DNA from: Lysobacterales bacterium
GTDB lineage: Bacteria > Pseudomonadota > Gammaproteobacteria > Xanthomonadales > Xanthomonadaceae
DNA: 64,000 nucleotides
Assembly (NCBI GenBank): GCA_020442465.1
Contig: JAGRJY010000183.1
Span: 1-64,000, forward strand
Direction of reading: 5' to 3'
Each line of letters starts with the position of its first letter. The first letter of the stretch is position 1. Made by a program: the position numbers and the translations under genes. The notes below the pieces were generated by a model. It searched no databases, was not told where the DNA came from, and was given only the letters and a program-made list of their open reading frames with translations. Of this stretch, positions 9,273 through 17,081 are shown piece by piece.

Positions 9273-12200
9273 TCAGTCCCCGCGTTTGGCGGCGACGCCG
9301 TCGCAGGACTGTCCGGCCAGCCGGGTCAGGCGCTGCAGATCCAGGCTGCCGCTGCCATAACCATCGATTCCACTCTGCCAGTCGATGCGCGCCGTGTCGG
9401 CGCCGGTCACGGTGAAGCGCAGGTCGCCCCAGGGCACTTGCTCGACGTCCGCAGGATCGAAGCCGGGCGGGAAATCGGCGCCCCGGGTCAGGCTGACGTC
9501 GAGGTCGACGTGGTCGCCGTCCACCGCGCCCAGTCCGAGCAGCCATGCCGGCGTTCCGTCGAGGTAGTGGTACCAGATGGCGAACATGTTCTGACCACCG
9601 GCACCGTCATCGACCACTTCGACCTGCAGGCCGTGCCCGCTCTGGGTGGGCTGATACCAGCTGCCGCTGTGGCAGGCCGATAGCTCGGAGGCCGACGTGC
9701 TCGTTCCCGGTCGGGTCAGGCGCTGGAACGCCGCACTGCCGTCGGAGAACCCGGTCAGGCTGCTCTGCCAGGTTGCGAGGCCCTGGTCGGGCGTGTCGAA
9801 CACGAACTCCAGCGTGCCCCAGGCGCGACTGGTGACCGCAGCCGGATCGAAGTCGGGCGGGAATTCGCCACCGGCATACTCGAACATCGGAATGCTGACC
9901 CGGTCGCGATCGACCGGAGCGGCGCCCAACAGCCAGACCTGGGCGCCGTCGAGGTAGGTGTACCAGCTCGCGGCGATCCAGCGCACGCCGTCGACGACCA
10001 GACTTTCGAGCAGCCAACCCTGGCCGCTCTGCGCCGGGTCGTAGAACGAGCCGCTGGCGCGCTCGTCGATGCGGTAGTCGGCTTCGCCGGTCAGGTCGGT
10101 GAGTTTGACCCGCCACGCGCCGCGTCCGTAGGTGAAGGCGTACAGCATGGGCGGCTGGCCGCCCACGCCATCGGTAGTGACCAGTCGCTCGACGATGACG
10201 TTGGCGAAGCCATTGTTCTCCGCCACCCAATGGGCGCCGTCGTCGAGGCTGACGAACACGCCGAGGTCAGTGCCGATGAACAGCCGCTGTGGATCGTCGG
10301 GATCGACGGCGATCGTGTGCACGGCGATGTCGGGCAGTTGGCCGTCGCCGCTGCCGTCGATCGGTTGCCACTGGCTGCCGCCATCGCTGGACTTCCAGAC
10401 GTGCTGGCCGCCATAGGTCGAGTAGGTCGCGTAGACCACGTTCTGGTCGTGCGGACTGAACTTGATTGAAGACACCCAGCCCTGGCGCGGTGCGACGGCG
10501 CCCCAGGTCGTGGTCGTGCCGGCACCGCGTGCGGCGTCGTTGCGGTAGATGCCGCGGCGGTTCGCAGCGAGCACGCGGTCGGCGTTGAACGGCGAGACGG
10601 CGATGGCGGAAATGCGCGAATCGTAGTCGGCGCCGAAGCGGATGCTCGCCCCCGTCCACTGGTCGCCGCCGTTGCTGGTGGTCCAGACTCGCGTCGCGCC
10701 GGCCCACAGGCGGTTGGGATCGTTCGGATCCATCACGTAAGGCATGATGAAGATCGGCGTGTCGTTGAGCCCGTTGGTCACCCGCACGAAGCTGTTGCCG
10801 CCGTTCGTCGTGCGGTGGAGATTGACGTTCTGGTAGCTGACGAAGAAGCGCTGCGGATTGGTCGGATCGATCGCCACTTCAGCACCATCGCCGCCGAAAA
10901 TGTGCTGCCAACCTGCGGTGCCGCGTGCGGTCTGGCCCAGGTGGGTGCCGTTGTCCTGGGCGCCTGCAATGTAGCGCTGACCGTCAGGCGTGGTGGCGCC
11001 GCTGTAGTACTGCACGGTGCCCAGTCCCGCACTCAGTGGCTGCCAGCCCAGCACCCCGTTGCTTGGGCCGCAGGCGGCGTTGATGCCTCGACTGACGGCG
11101 CCGCGGGCCTGATCGGTCTTCCACACGCCACCGTCGTTGACCGCGTAGAGACGCTGGTTGGTTGTGCCGTTGAATCCGGGGTCGAACATCAGCAGATGCT
11201 GGTCGGCGTGGATGCCCTCCGACTGCACGCCGTTGAGGTACCAATACGAGGCCATGCCGAAACTGCTGCCGCCGTCGTCGCTGCGGTAGATGTCCATGCC
11301 TGCGACCCAGACCGTCTCGGGATTCAGCGGATCGACCGCAATGGCCTGGTTGTACCAGCCTGCCGAGTAGTTGTAGAAGCTGCCGAATCCGCATCGCGGC
11401 GCCTCCATGCCGTCCGCGTAGCTGAACAGGTAGGTCGAGAGTGCGTCGTTGCTGCTGTTGCGCAGACGCGCCTGCCAGGTTTGCCCGCCGTCGTCGGAGC
11501 GGAACAGCGCGTGCAGGCCGTTTTCGTAGTCCCCGGCGCCGTCGCCGTTGCGGTCGAAGCCGGGCTGGATGCTCGCCGACACGGCGTACAGGATCTGCGG
11601 GTTGCTCGGGGCGTACGCCAAGGTCGTCCGCCCCATCCCGAACTCGCTCAACACGGTGTTCCACTCGCCTGTGCCACCGGCGTCGGCATTGAAGAAGATC
11701 GCGGCCGGGCATGGCGAGGTGCCGCAGCCATTCGGGGTGACCGAATCCGGCAGCCAGTAGCGGTCGTCGACCGAGCGCGACGAGCAGGCCGCAAACACCC
11801 GGTCGGTCGCGCCATCCGGGAGGATCAGCAGATCGTTGCAGCCCTCGTACAGTACGCGGTCGAGATCGCTGACCGGGCGCAGCACGCGTTCGAAGGTGGC
11901 GCCGGCATCGCGCGATCGCCACACGCCGCTGTTGGTCGCGGCGTACACGCGATTGTGATCGATCGGGCTGATCGCCACATCGGCCACATAGCGGAATTCG
12001 TCGTTGGCGGTCGAGAGCAGTTGCTGAAAGGTCTGGCCGCCATCCCGGCTGCGCAGAATGCCCCGACCCCACATTGCCGAGTAGGGGCGGGCGCTGTTGC
12101 GGTACAGCTCACCGGTGCCGGCATAGATCGTGTTGGGGTCGACCGGGTCGATGCGCAGGCTGGCGACGTTGATGTTCTCGGCGCCGTCGCTGAGCGGCGA

Positions 12201-12713
12201 CCAGTTGCCGCCGCCGTTCTCGCTACGCCATACGCCGCCGGAGACGCCCGAGGTATACACCCGCTGAGGATTGGTCGGGTCGAAGGCCAGGGTGCGTCCG
12301 CGGCCGGCGATGTTGGCCGGGCCCAGCCACTCCCAGTCGCCTGCAGCCTTGGCCGAGCCGGAGAGCTTGGCGCGAAGCAGTTCATGGCGTTTGGTGCTGT
12401 ACTGCTGCATCCGATCGCGCTGTTCCGTGGCCAGCGCCATGGTGGACATCGGCAACTGGTCCACGCCCTCGGGAAGGCGACGCTCGAGCTGGAAGGCCGC
12501 CCACTCGCCCGACGCGGTTTCGCGCGCAGTCTCGCCTTCGAAGGGTGTGTGGCCGTCGGCGTCGCGCTGCTGCGCCCAACCGGGATGGACCGCCACCGCC
12601 GCGTCGCGCGCGCCGCCGCCGCTCTGGCAGGCGGCAAGCGAGAGGACCATCCACGTCAGTCCGAGGCCGGCACGCAGCGCCTGCCGTGCCGAGTTGTTGA
12701 TGCGCATGCTCAT
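9273..12713 (-). CDS. giant lipoprotein with sortilin/BNR-type beta-propeller and two C-terminal WYTY modules
   Basis: A 1146-residue predicted lipoprotein. The N-terminus MSMRINN runs into a hydrophobic stretch and the lipobox L-A-A-C, so it should be lipid-anchored after export. The body is a long array of BNR/sortilin-like propeller blades with the S-x-D-G-G-x-T-W pattern (for example RSRDGGQTF, RSDDGGQTW, KSSDGGSQW) and repeated DPxNPxxxYA strands. Such propellers bind glycans or proteins; no catalytic residues could be assigned. The last about 265 residues hold two copies of the module also seen in three other exported proteins here (GSFYDPAQSGQG and GSWYQPTQSGHG). The start was chosen for the lipobox geometry. 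In-frame sequence upstream to 13244 is antisense to the regulator gene and rejected. Confidence 0.85.
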   Translation of the reverse strand: MSMRINNSARQALRAGLGLTWMVLSLAACQSGGGARDAAVAVHPGWAQQRDADGHTPFEGETARETASGEWAAFQLERRLPEGVDQLPMSTMALATEQRDRMQQYSTKRHELLRAKLSGSAKAAGDWEWLGPANIAGRGRTLAFDPTNPQRVYTSGVSGGVWRSENGGGNWSPLSDGAENINVASLRIDPVDPNTIYAGTGELYRNSARPYSAMWGRGILRSRDGGQTFQQLLSTANDEFRYVADVAISPIDHNRVYAATNSGVWRSRDAGATFERVLRPVSDLDRVLYEGCNDLLILPDGATDRVFAACSSRSVDDRYWLPDSVTPNGCGTSPCPAAIFFNADAGGTGEWNTVLSEFGMGRTTLAYAPSNPQILYAVSASIQPGFDRNGDGAGDYENGLHALFRSDDGGQTWQARLRNSSNDALSTYLFSYADGMEAPRCGFGSFYNYSAGWYNQAIAVDPLNPETVWVAGMDIYRSDDGGSSFGMASYWYLNGVQSEGIHADQHLLMFDPGFNGTTNQRLYAVNDGGVWKTDQARGAVSRGINAACGPSNGVLGWQPLSAGLGTVQYYSGATTPDGQRYIAGAQDNGTHLGQTARGTAGWQHIFGGDGAEVAIDPTNPQRFFVSYQNVNLHRTTNGGNSFVRVTNGLNDTPIFIMPYVMDPNDPNRLWAGATRVWTTSNGGDQWTGASIRFGADYDSRISAIAVSPFNADRVLAANRRGIYRNDAARGAGTTTTWGAVAPRQGWVSSIKFSPHDQNVVYATYSTYGGQHVWKSSDGGSQWQPIDGSGDGQLPDIAVHTIAVDPDDPQRLFIGTDLGVFVSLDDGAHWVAENNGFANVIVERLVTTDGVGGQPPMLYAFTYGRGAWRVKLTDLTGEADYRIDERASGSFYDPAQSGQGWLLESLVVDGVRWIAASWYTYLDGAQVWLLGAAPVDRDRVSIPMFEYAGGEFPPDFDPAAVTSRAWGTLEFVFDTPDQGLATWQSSLTGFSDGSAAFQRLTRPGTSTSASELSACHSGSWYQPTQSGHGLQVEVVDDGAGGQNMFAIWYHYLDGTPAWLLGLGAVDGDHVDLDVSLTRGADFPPGFDPADVEQVPWGDLRFTVTGADTARIDWQSGIDGYGSGSLDLQRLTRLAGQSCDGVAAKRGD

Positions 12714-12914
12714 GTGTCCCATCCGGCCATGACCTACGAAGAATAACGTAGCCGGCTGAACCATGGCCTGTTGCGACCGGGCAGAAGGCGACGCAGCGTC
12801 GCCGCGGCGCGGCGAACGGAGCCTGTCCGGGAGCTTTCCCTCCTGTGGGCACAATGAGCTGGTCCATCGAAGCGAACCAGGTGCCTGAGTCGCGCGGGGT
12901 TCGCTTCTTGCCCA

Positions 12915-12951
12915 TTGACAACAGCCAAGTGTATTGATGTACTGATACACA
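12915..12951 (+). promoter_or_regulatory. promoter and YtrA-like operator of the gntR-ABC operon
   Basis: A perfect -35 hexamer TTGACA (12915-12920) is followed after 17 bases by TGTACT (12938-12943), a 4/6 match to the -10 consensus. The predicted start site falls at or next to the A of the ATG at 12951, and no Shine-Dalgarno sequence precedes it, so the transcript may be leaderless. The inverted repeat AGTGTA-12 bp-TACACA (12928-12951) covers the -10 region and start codon. It resembles the AGTGTA-13 bp-TACACT operator I recall for B. subtilis YtrA, so autorepression by the first gene is likely. Confidence 0.7.
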
Positions 12952-13337
12952 TGGACGCATCGCTGTTCCGCATACAGCCCGCCTCGCCGGAGCCGATCTA
13001 CCGCCAGATCGCCGAGCAGGTGCGGCGTCTGGTGTCGAGCGGGCAGATGCAGGCCGGCGATGCGCTGCCATCGGTGCGCGACATGGCAGCCGAGCACGCC
13101 ATCAACCCGATGACGGTGTCGCGCGCCTACAGCCAGCTCGAAGCCGAAGGCGTGCTCGAGCGTCTGCGCGGCAAGGGCATGGTGGTCGCTGCGAGCGCGA
13201 AGCGACCCAGGCCGCTGTCCGAGCGCATGGAACAGCTTGACCATGCGCTCGAAGAAATCGCGCGCCGCGCCGAAGAGCTGGAGCTGCCGGCTGATCGCGT
13301 GCTCACGCGCCTGAAACAGTGGATGGCGCGGTCATGA
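12951..13337 (+). CDS. GntR family transcriptional regulator, YtrA subfamily
   Basis: A 128-residue DNA-binding protein. The N-terminal GntR winged helix (about residues 10-78) is clear: PIYRQIAEQVRRLVSSGQ, then LPSVRDMAAEHAINPMTVSR and AYSQLEAEGVLERLRGKGM. The C-terminal part is only about 45 residues, a short helical dimerisation region as in the YtrA group, not a FadR- or UTRA-type effector domain. It heads an operon with an ABC ATPase and a permease, as YtrA regulators commonly do. The family typically responds to cell-envelope stress or antibiotics; the inducer here is unknown. The start is the ATG adjoining the predicted transcription start. Confidence 0.92.
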   Translation: MDASLFRIQPASPEPIYRQIAEQVRRLVSSGQMQAGDALPSVRDMAAEHAINPMTVSRAYSQLEAEGVLERLRGKGMVVAASAKRPRPLSERMEQLDHALEEIARRAEELELPADRVLTRLKQWMARS

Positions 13338-13468
13338 GCGGCCGTCCTCGCAAGGCGCCGGAGGTCGAGAGGGACCGCGCGGTCAGGGACGGGTCGAGGC
13401 CTGGCCTCGAAGGCATGGGACTGAACATGCGGATGCGGCGCTTCCAGCGCGATGAAGGATTGGAGTGA
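13334..13468 (+). CDS. possible 44-residue protein between regulator and ABC ATPase
   Basis: A short frame overlapping the gntR stop by the four bases ATGA, a classic coupling arrangement. It ends four bases before the ABC ATPase start. The product would be basic and arginine-rich (starts MSGRPRKAPEV), with no membrane segment and no domain I recognise. It fills almost exactly the gap between two operon genes, which favours translation. However, its composition is what high-GC non-coding frames also give, so it may be spurious. Confidence 0.35.
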   Translation: MSGRPRKAPEVERDRAVRDGSRPGLEGMGLNMRMRRFQRDEGLE

Positions 13469-13472
13469 TGAG

Positions 13473-14354
13473 ATGAACGCAATGCGGAACCCGGTCCACA
13501 CGCTCGGCCTGGTCAAGTGCTACGGCAAGAAGCGCGCGCTCGACGGAATTTCAATGGAAGTGCTGCCGGGTCAGGTGCTCGGCCTGATCGGTCGCAATGG
13601 CGCCGGCAAGTCGACCCTGATCCGCTGCATGCTGGGGCTGACCCGCAAGGACGAGGGCGAGTCCTGGCTGTTCGGCGCGCGCAGCGACGAACTCGGTGAT
13701 GAGGTGAAACAGCAGCTCTCGTACGTGCCTCAACAGCCCAGCGCTTTGGGCTGGCTGCGGGTGGGGGACATGCTCGACTTCATTGGCCGCTTCTACGCGC
13801 GCTGGGACGAGTCCCTGGTGAAGGACTTGCTTCAGCGTTGGGAGATCGACGCCGCCCAGCAAATGTCGAAGCTCAGCCCGGGCGAACGCCAGCGTCTGGC
13901 GCTGATTCGTGCGCTGGCGCCGCGCCCGCGGCTGATGGTGCTCGACGAGCCCGCCGCGGCGCTCGATCCGGTGGCGCGCCGCGACCTGCTGCGCGAGATC
14001 GCGGTGCGCGCGGCCGAGCACGGCACCACCGTGCTCTTTTCCACCCACATCCTCTCCGATCTCGAGCGCGTGGCGTCACACGTCGCGTTCATGGACCACG
14101 GGCGACTGCTGGTACACGACGATCTCGACGGGCTCAAGGAGCGTTTTGCCCGCATCGTTCTGGATGCGCGGACGCTGCAGGGCCTGCCGGATCGCCTACC
14201 CGGCGAGCTGCGCCGCAAGCCTGCGGGAGAAGGCCGCGTGGGTCTGCTTCTCGACCTCTCGCAGCGTGCAGTCTGGCCTGAGGCGCTTCGCCGAGAGGAA
14301 TCGGGCTTCCACAGCCTCGGTCTCGAAGACCTGTTTCTCGAGGTGGTGGCGTGA
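13473..14354 (+). CDS. ABC transporter ATP-binding protein
   Basis: A 293-residue ATPase of a small ABC-2-type exporter. Walker A GRNGAGKS is at about residues 40-47, the signature is LSPGERQRLAL, and Walker B is LMVLDEPAAALDP. The switch His is in STHILSDLERVASH, and a poorly conserved C-terminal extension follows. The ATG at 13473 has TGGAG eight bases upstream. A start at 13452 lies inside the small upstream frame and lacks a ribosome site. The permease gene overlaps its stop codon (GTGA), so the two subunits are likely made together. Confidence 0.93.
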   Translation: MNAMRNPVHTLGLVKCYGKKRALDGISMEVLPGQVLGLIGRNGAGKSTLIRCMLGLTRKDEGESWLFGARSDELGDEVKQQLSYVPQQPSALGWLRVGDMLDFIGRFYARWDESLVKDLLQRWEIDAAQQMSKLSPGERQRLALIRALAPRPRLMVLDEPAAALDPVARRDLLREIAVRAAEHGTTVLFSTHILSDLERVASHVAFMDHGRLLVHDDLDGLKERFARIVLDARTLQGLPDRLPGELRRKPAGEGRVGLLLDLSQRAVWPEALRREESGFHSLGLEDLFLEVVA

Positions 14355-15748
14355 GCGCAGTACTCGGCATCCTGCGCGCAGCCTTTCGGCTGAAAGGCTC
14401 GGCAGTCTGGTGGTCATTCTATCTGGCGCTGCTGGCGGTGGCCTGGTTGCTTCAAGGGCGCTCGCAGGCCGAAGAGGCCGCGCGGATCGCGCCGGTGGTT
14501 GCTGCGATCGGCGCCTGGATGGGCTGGTGCCTGTTTCTGCCGCGCATCTGGCAGCTGCAGCGCCATGCGGAGTCGTTGCAGCTGCCGGCCGCGGAGCGGG
14601 CCCACCCCACCGCTCTGGTGGTGCTGGGGCTGCTCGGCTGCACGGCGCCGGCGTTCCTGCTCGCGCTGCAGGGGGCGAATTTTCTGGTCGTGCTGGTGCA
14701 CCAGCTCGCCGCTCTGGCCTCTGCCATGCTCTACCTGTTGGCCACGCCCATTCTCGGCGCGGTGCTGCTTGCGGGCCTGTTTCTCGCCATGTGGGCGGCC
14801 AATCAGTGGATTCCGCTCGACCGGGTGTCGGAGACGCAGTGGATCCTTGTGATGGGTGGCTTCGCGCTGGTCGCCTTCGCGATCAACGCCCGGCTGTGGC
14901 GGCGGGTGATGACCTGGGAAGGGCCGGAAGGCTGGTCTACGCCGCAGATGGTTTCGATGACGCAGCATCTGGGGCAGGCGATCGACAGCGTGGACGCTAC
15001 AGTACGCGACCCCGCATTGCATTGGGTGTGGACCGGTCGTTCGCGCATCAGTCCGGACACCGGGCCGAAGCAACCGCTTCGCGCCATCGCCCTGCTGCTC
15101 TGCGGCCCCTTGTCGCCGCACGGCATGGGTACCTATCTGGTCAACACCGTGTGGCTGGTGCTTCCCGTGCTGTTCCTCGGCTGGTGGGCGCTGATCGGCA
15201 AGCCTGCGTCCAACGGCGCGCCCGCGTCACTGATCGTGCTGGTCAGCATCTGGTCGATGGGTGTGCCGCTGACCATCATCACCCGTCTGCGCAGCGAATG
15301 GCATGCGGGCGGGCAGGCGCTCGCGGAAGCAGCCCTGTTGCCCGGATTGCACCGGGACGATCGGGCCTGGCTGCAGGCCATGCTTGCTGTGCTGCGAACC
15401 ACCGTCTACCGCGTGTGGCCACCCACGGTGCTCGCCCTGCTCATCCTCCTCGGAAGAAGCGGCATGGACCCGGCCTGGCTCGGGCCCTGGCTGATGGCCG
15501 GCTGGGGTAGTGTGATGATGGTGTTGTTGATGCCGATCGCGCAGCGCGAGGGCGCTCTGGCGACGGCGCTGTGGTTCGCGCTGAGCATGTTGATTGTGGT
15601 CGGACTGCTGCTCGGCGCGGCCTTTTTCGTACGTCACGGGGTCTGGGGCGTGCCCACCTCGGCGTGGGTGATCGGTCTCATCGTTGCGACATCGAGCGTG
15701 CTGGCGCAGCGCTGGCCCACACCGAATGGGCCCTTCGAACTGTGTTGA
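14351..15748 (+). CDS. ABC transporter permease, ABC-2-like
   Basis: A 465-residue membrane protein with about ten to eleven hydrophobic segments in two clusters, separated by a hydrophilic region around residues 190-250. It starts with GTG, overlapping the ATPase stop codon. No sequence motif defines its cargo. Its position in a YtrA-regulated operon makes it the membrane partner of the upstream ATPase, probably exporting an antimicrobial or lipid-like compound. That substrate guess is inference only. Confidence 0.82.
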   Translation: MSAVLGILRAAFRLKGSAVWWSFYLALLAVAWLLQGRSQAEEAARIAPVVAAIGAWMGWCLFLPRIWQLQRHAESLQLPAAERAHPTALVVLGLLGCTAPAFLLALQGANFLVVLVHQLAALASAMLYLLATPILGAVLLAGLFLAMWAANQWIPLDRVSETQWILVMGGFALVAFAINARLWRRVMTWEGPEGWSTPQMVSMTQHLGQAIDSVDATVRDPALHWVWTGRSRISPDTGPKQPLRAIALLLCGPLSPHGMGTYLVNTVWLVLPVLFLGWWALIGKPASNGAPASLIVLVSIWSMGVPLTIITRLRSEWHAGGQALAEAALLPGLHRDDRAWLQAMLAVLRTTVYRVWPPTVLALLILLGRSGMDPAWLGPWLMAGWGSVMMVLLMPIAQREGALATALWFALSMLIVVGLLLGAAFFVRHGVWGVPTSAWVIGLIVATSSVLAQRWPTPNGPFELC

Positions 15749-15766
15749 ATGGCGGGCGCGAGGTGC

Positions 15767-16861
15767 TCAGGTGAACAACTCGCCCTGCGGGCTGTCCGGT
15801 CGCGGAGGCTGGAACTGGGTCGGGTCGATGTCGGGCATGCCGGGAAACGCCAACCGGCGATGGGCCTTGCGGAAACGTTGGGCGATGAGCTCGGCAAACG
15901 GGCCCGACCCGCGCATGCGGATGCCAAACTGGCTGGTGTAATCCTTGCCGCCGTGCATCTGCTGGATGATGCTGATGGCATGGCGCGCGCGATCGGGGTA
16001 GTGCAGCTGCAGCCACTCGCGCCAGATCTGCTTGAGCTCGTTGGGCAGGCGCAACAGCACGTAGCCTGCGTCGAGGGCGCCGGCGTCGTGCACCGCTTCG
16101 AGAATGCGTTCGATCTCGGCATCGGTCAGGGTCGGGATCACCGGTGCGACCAGCACGCCGGTCGGCACACCCGCCTCGCGCAGGGCCCGGATCGTCCTGA
16201 GTCGCGTGTGTGGCACCGCAGCGCGCGGTTCGAGTCGCGCCGACAGCCGGTTGTCGAGCGTGGTCACCGACACGTGCACGCTGACGAGGCCGCGCCCGGC
16301 CATGTCGGCGAGCAGGTCGAGATCGCGCAGTACCAGTGCGCTCTTGGTCACGATGCTGGTGGGGTGGCGGGTTTCGTGCAGCAGTTCGAGCAAGCTGCGT
16401 GTGATGCGCAAGTCCTTCTCGATCGGCTGATAGGCATCGGTATTGATGCCGAGGGCCGTGGTGATGGGCCGATAGCCCGGACGCGCAAGCTCCCTGCGCA
16501 GCAGCTCGGCGGCGTTCGACTTGGCGCGCAGCCGGGTCTCGAAATCCAGACCCGGTGAAAGGTTGAGATAGGCGTGGCTGGGCCGGGCGAAGCAGTACAC
16601 GCAGCCGTGTTCGCAACCCCGGAAAGGGTTGATCGACTGCGCAAAGCCGACGTCGGGCGAGTCGTTGCGGGTGAGGATGGTCCGTGCCGATTCGAAGCTG
16701 ACCTCGGTGGCTGGCCGGTGCGAGTCGGGATCGGTGTCGTCCGCGTGCAGATCCCAGCCATCATGCTCGCTCTCGGCGGTGGTGACCTCGAAGCGACCCG
16801 CGATCCGCGACGCCGCGCCGCGACCCTTGATCGGCTTGTCGGGGGTTCGGCTGTCGTGCAT
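15767..16861 (-). CDS. PA0069-family radical SAM protein
   Basis: A 364-residue radical S-adenosylmethionine enzyme of unknown reaction. The cluster-binding cysteines form C-x3-C-x2-C in RGCEHGCVYCFARP. The N-terminal PIKGRGAASRIAGRFEV matches the PA0069 family opening. The C-terminus has the family's GKDYTSQFGIRMRGSGPFA segment. The start was set at 16861 so that about 11 residues precede the IKGRG motif; 16891 is an in-frame alternative. The stop lies 18 bases from that of the convergent permease gene. Confidence 0.9.
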   Translation of the reverse strand: MHDSRTPDKPIKGRGAASRIAGRFEVTTAESEHDGWDLHADDTDPDSHRPATEVSFESARTILTRNDSPDVGFAQSINPFRGCEHGCVYCFARPSHAYLNLSPGLDFETRLRAKSNAAELLRRELARPGYRPITTALGINTDAYQPIEKDLRITRSLLELLHETRHPTSIVTKSALVLRDLDLLADMAGRGLVSVHVSVTTLDNRLSARLEPRAAVPHTRLRTIRALREAGVPTGVLVAPVIPTLTDAEIERILEAVHDAGALDAGYVLLRLPNELKQIWREWLQLHYPDRARHAISIIQQMHGGKDYTSQFGIRMRGSGPFAELIAQRFRKAHRRLAFPGMPDIDPTQFQPPRPDSPQGELFT

Positions 16862-17081
16862 GGCTGCAGTGTAGTTCGTGGCCTGTCGCATCGCCTGCGA
16901 CGCCTCGCGGGTTCGGGGATGCCGGCTCCTCTGCCTTCGGCCTCTGCAATCCAGCGCGCACATCCCGGCGCGCGCGTTCGCGAACGGTGGATGCATGGTG
17001 GCCGCGCGCGCCGGCGCCGAGCGGAAAACGCACCGAGGACGCGGTGTGGCGCCCTCGGTGCTGCAGCGACATCCGCTCGCT

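Noticed and set aside
8040..9683. A 547-codon open frame on the plus strand across corB and the propeller gene
   Set aside because: It lies antisense to two well-supported genes, has no ribosome site, and its product is a low-complexity His/Arg/Gln mix typical of reversed high-GC coding DNA.
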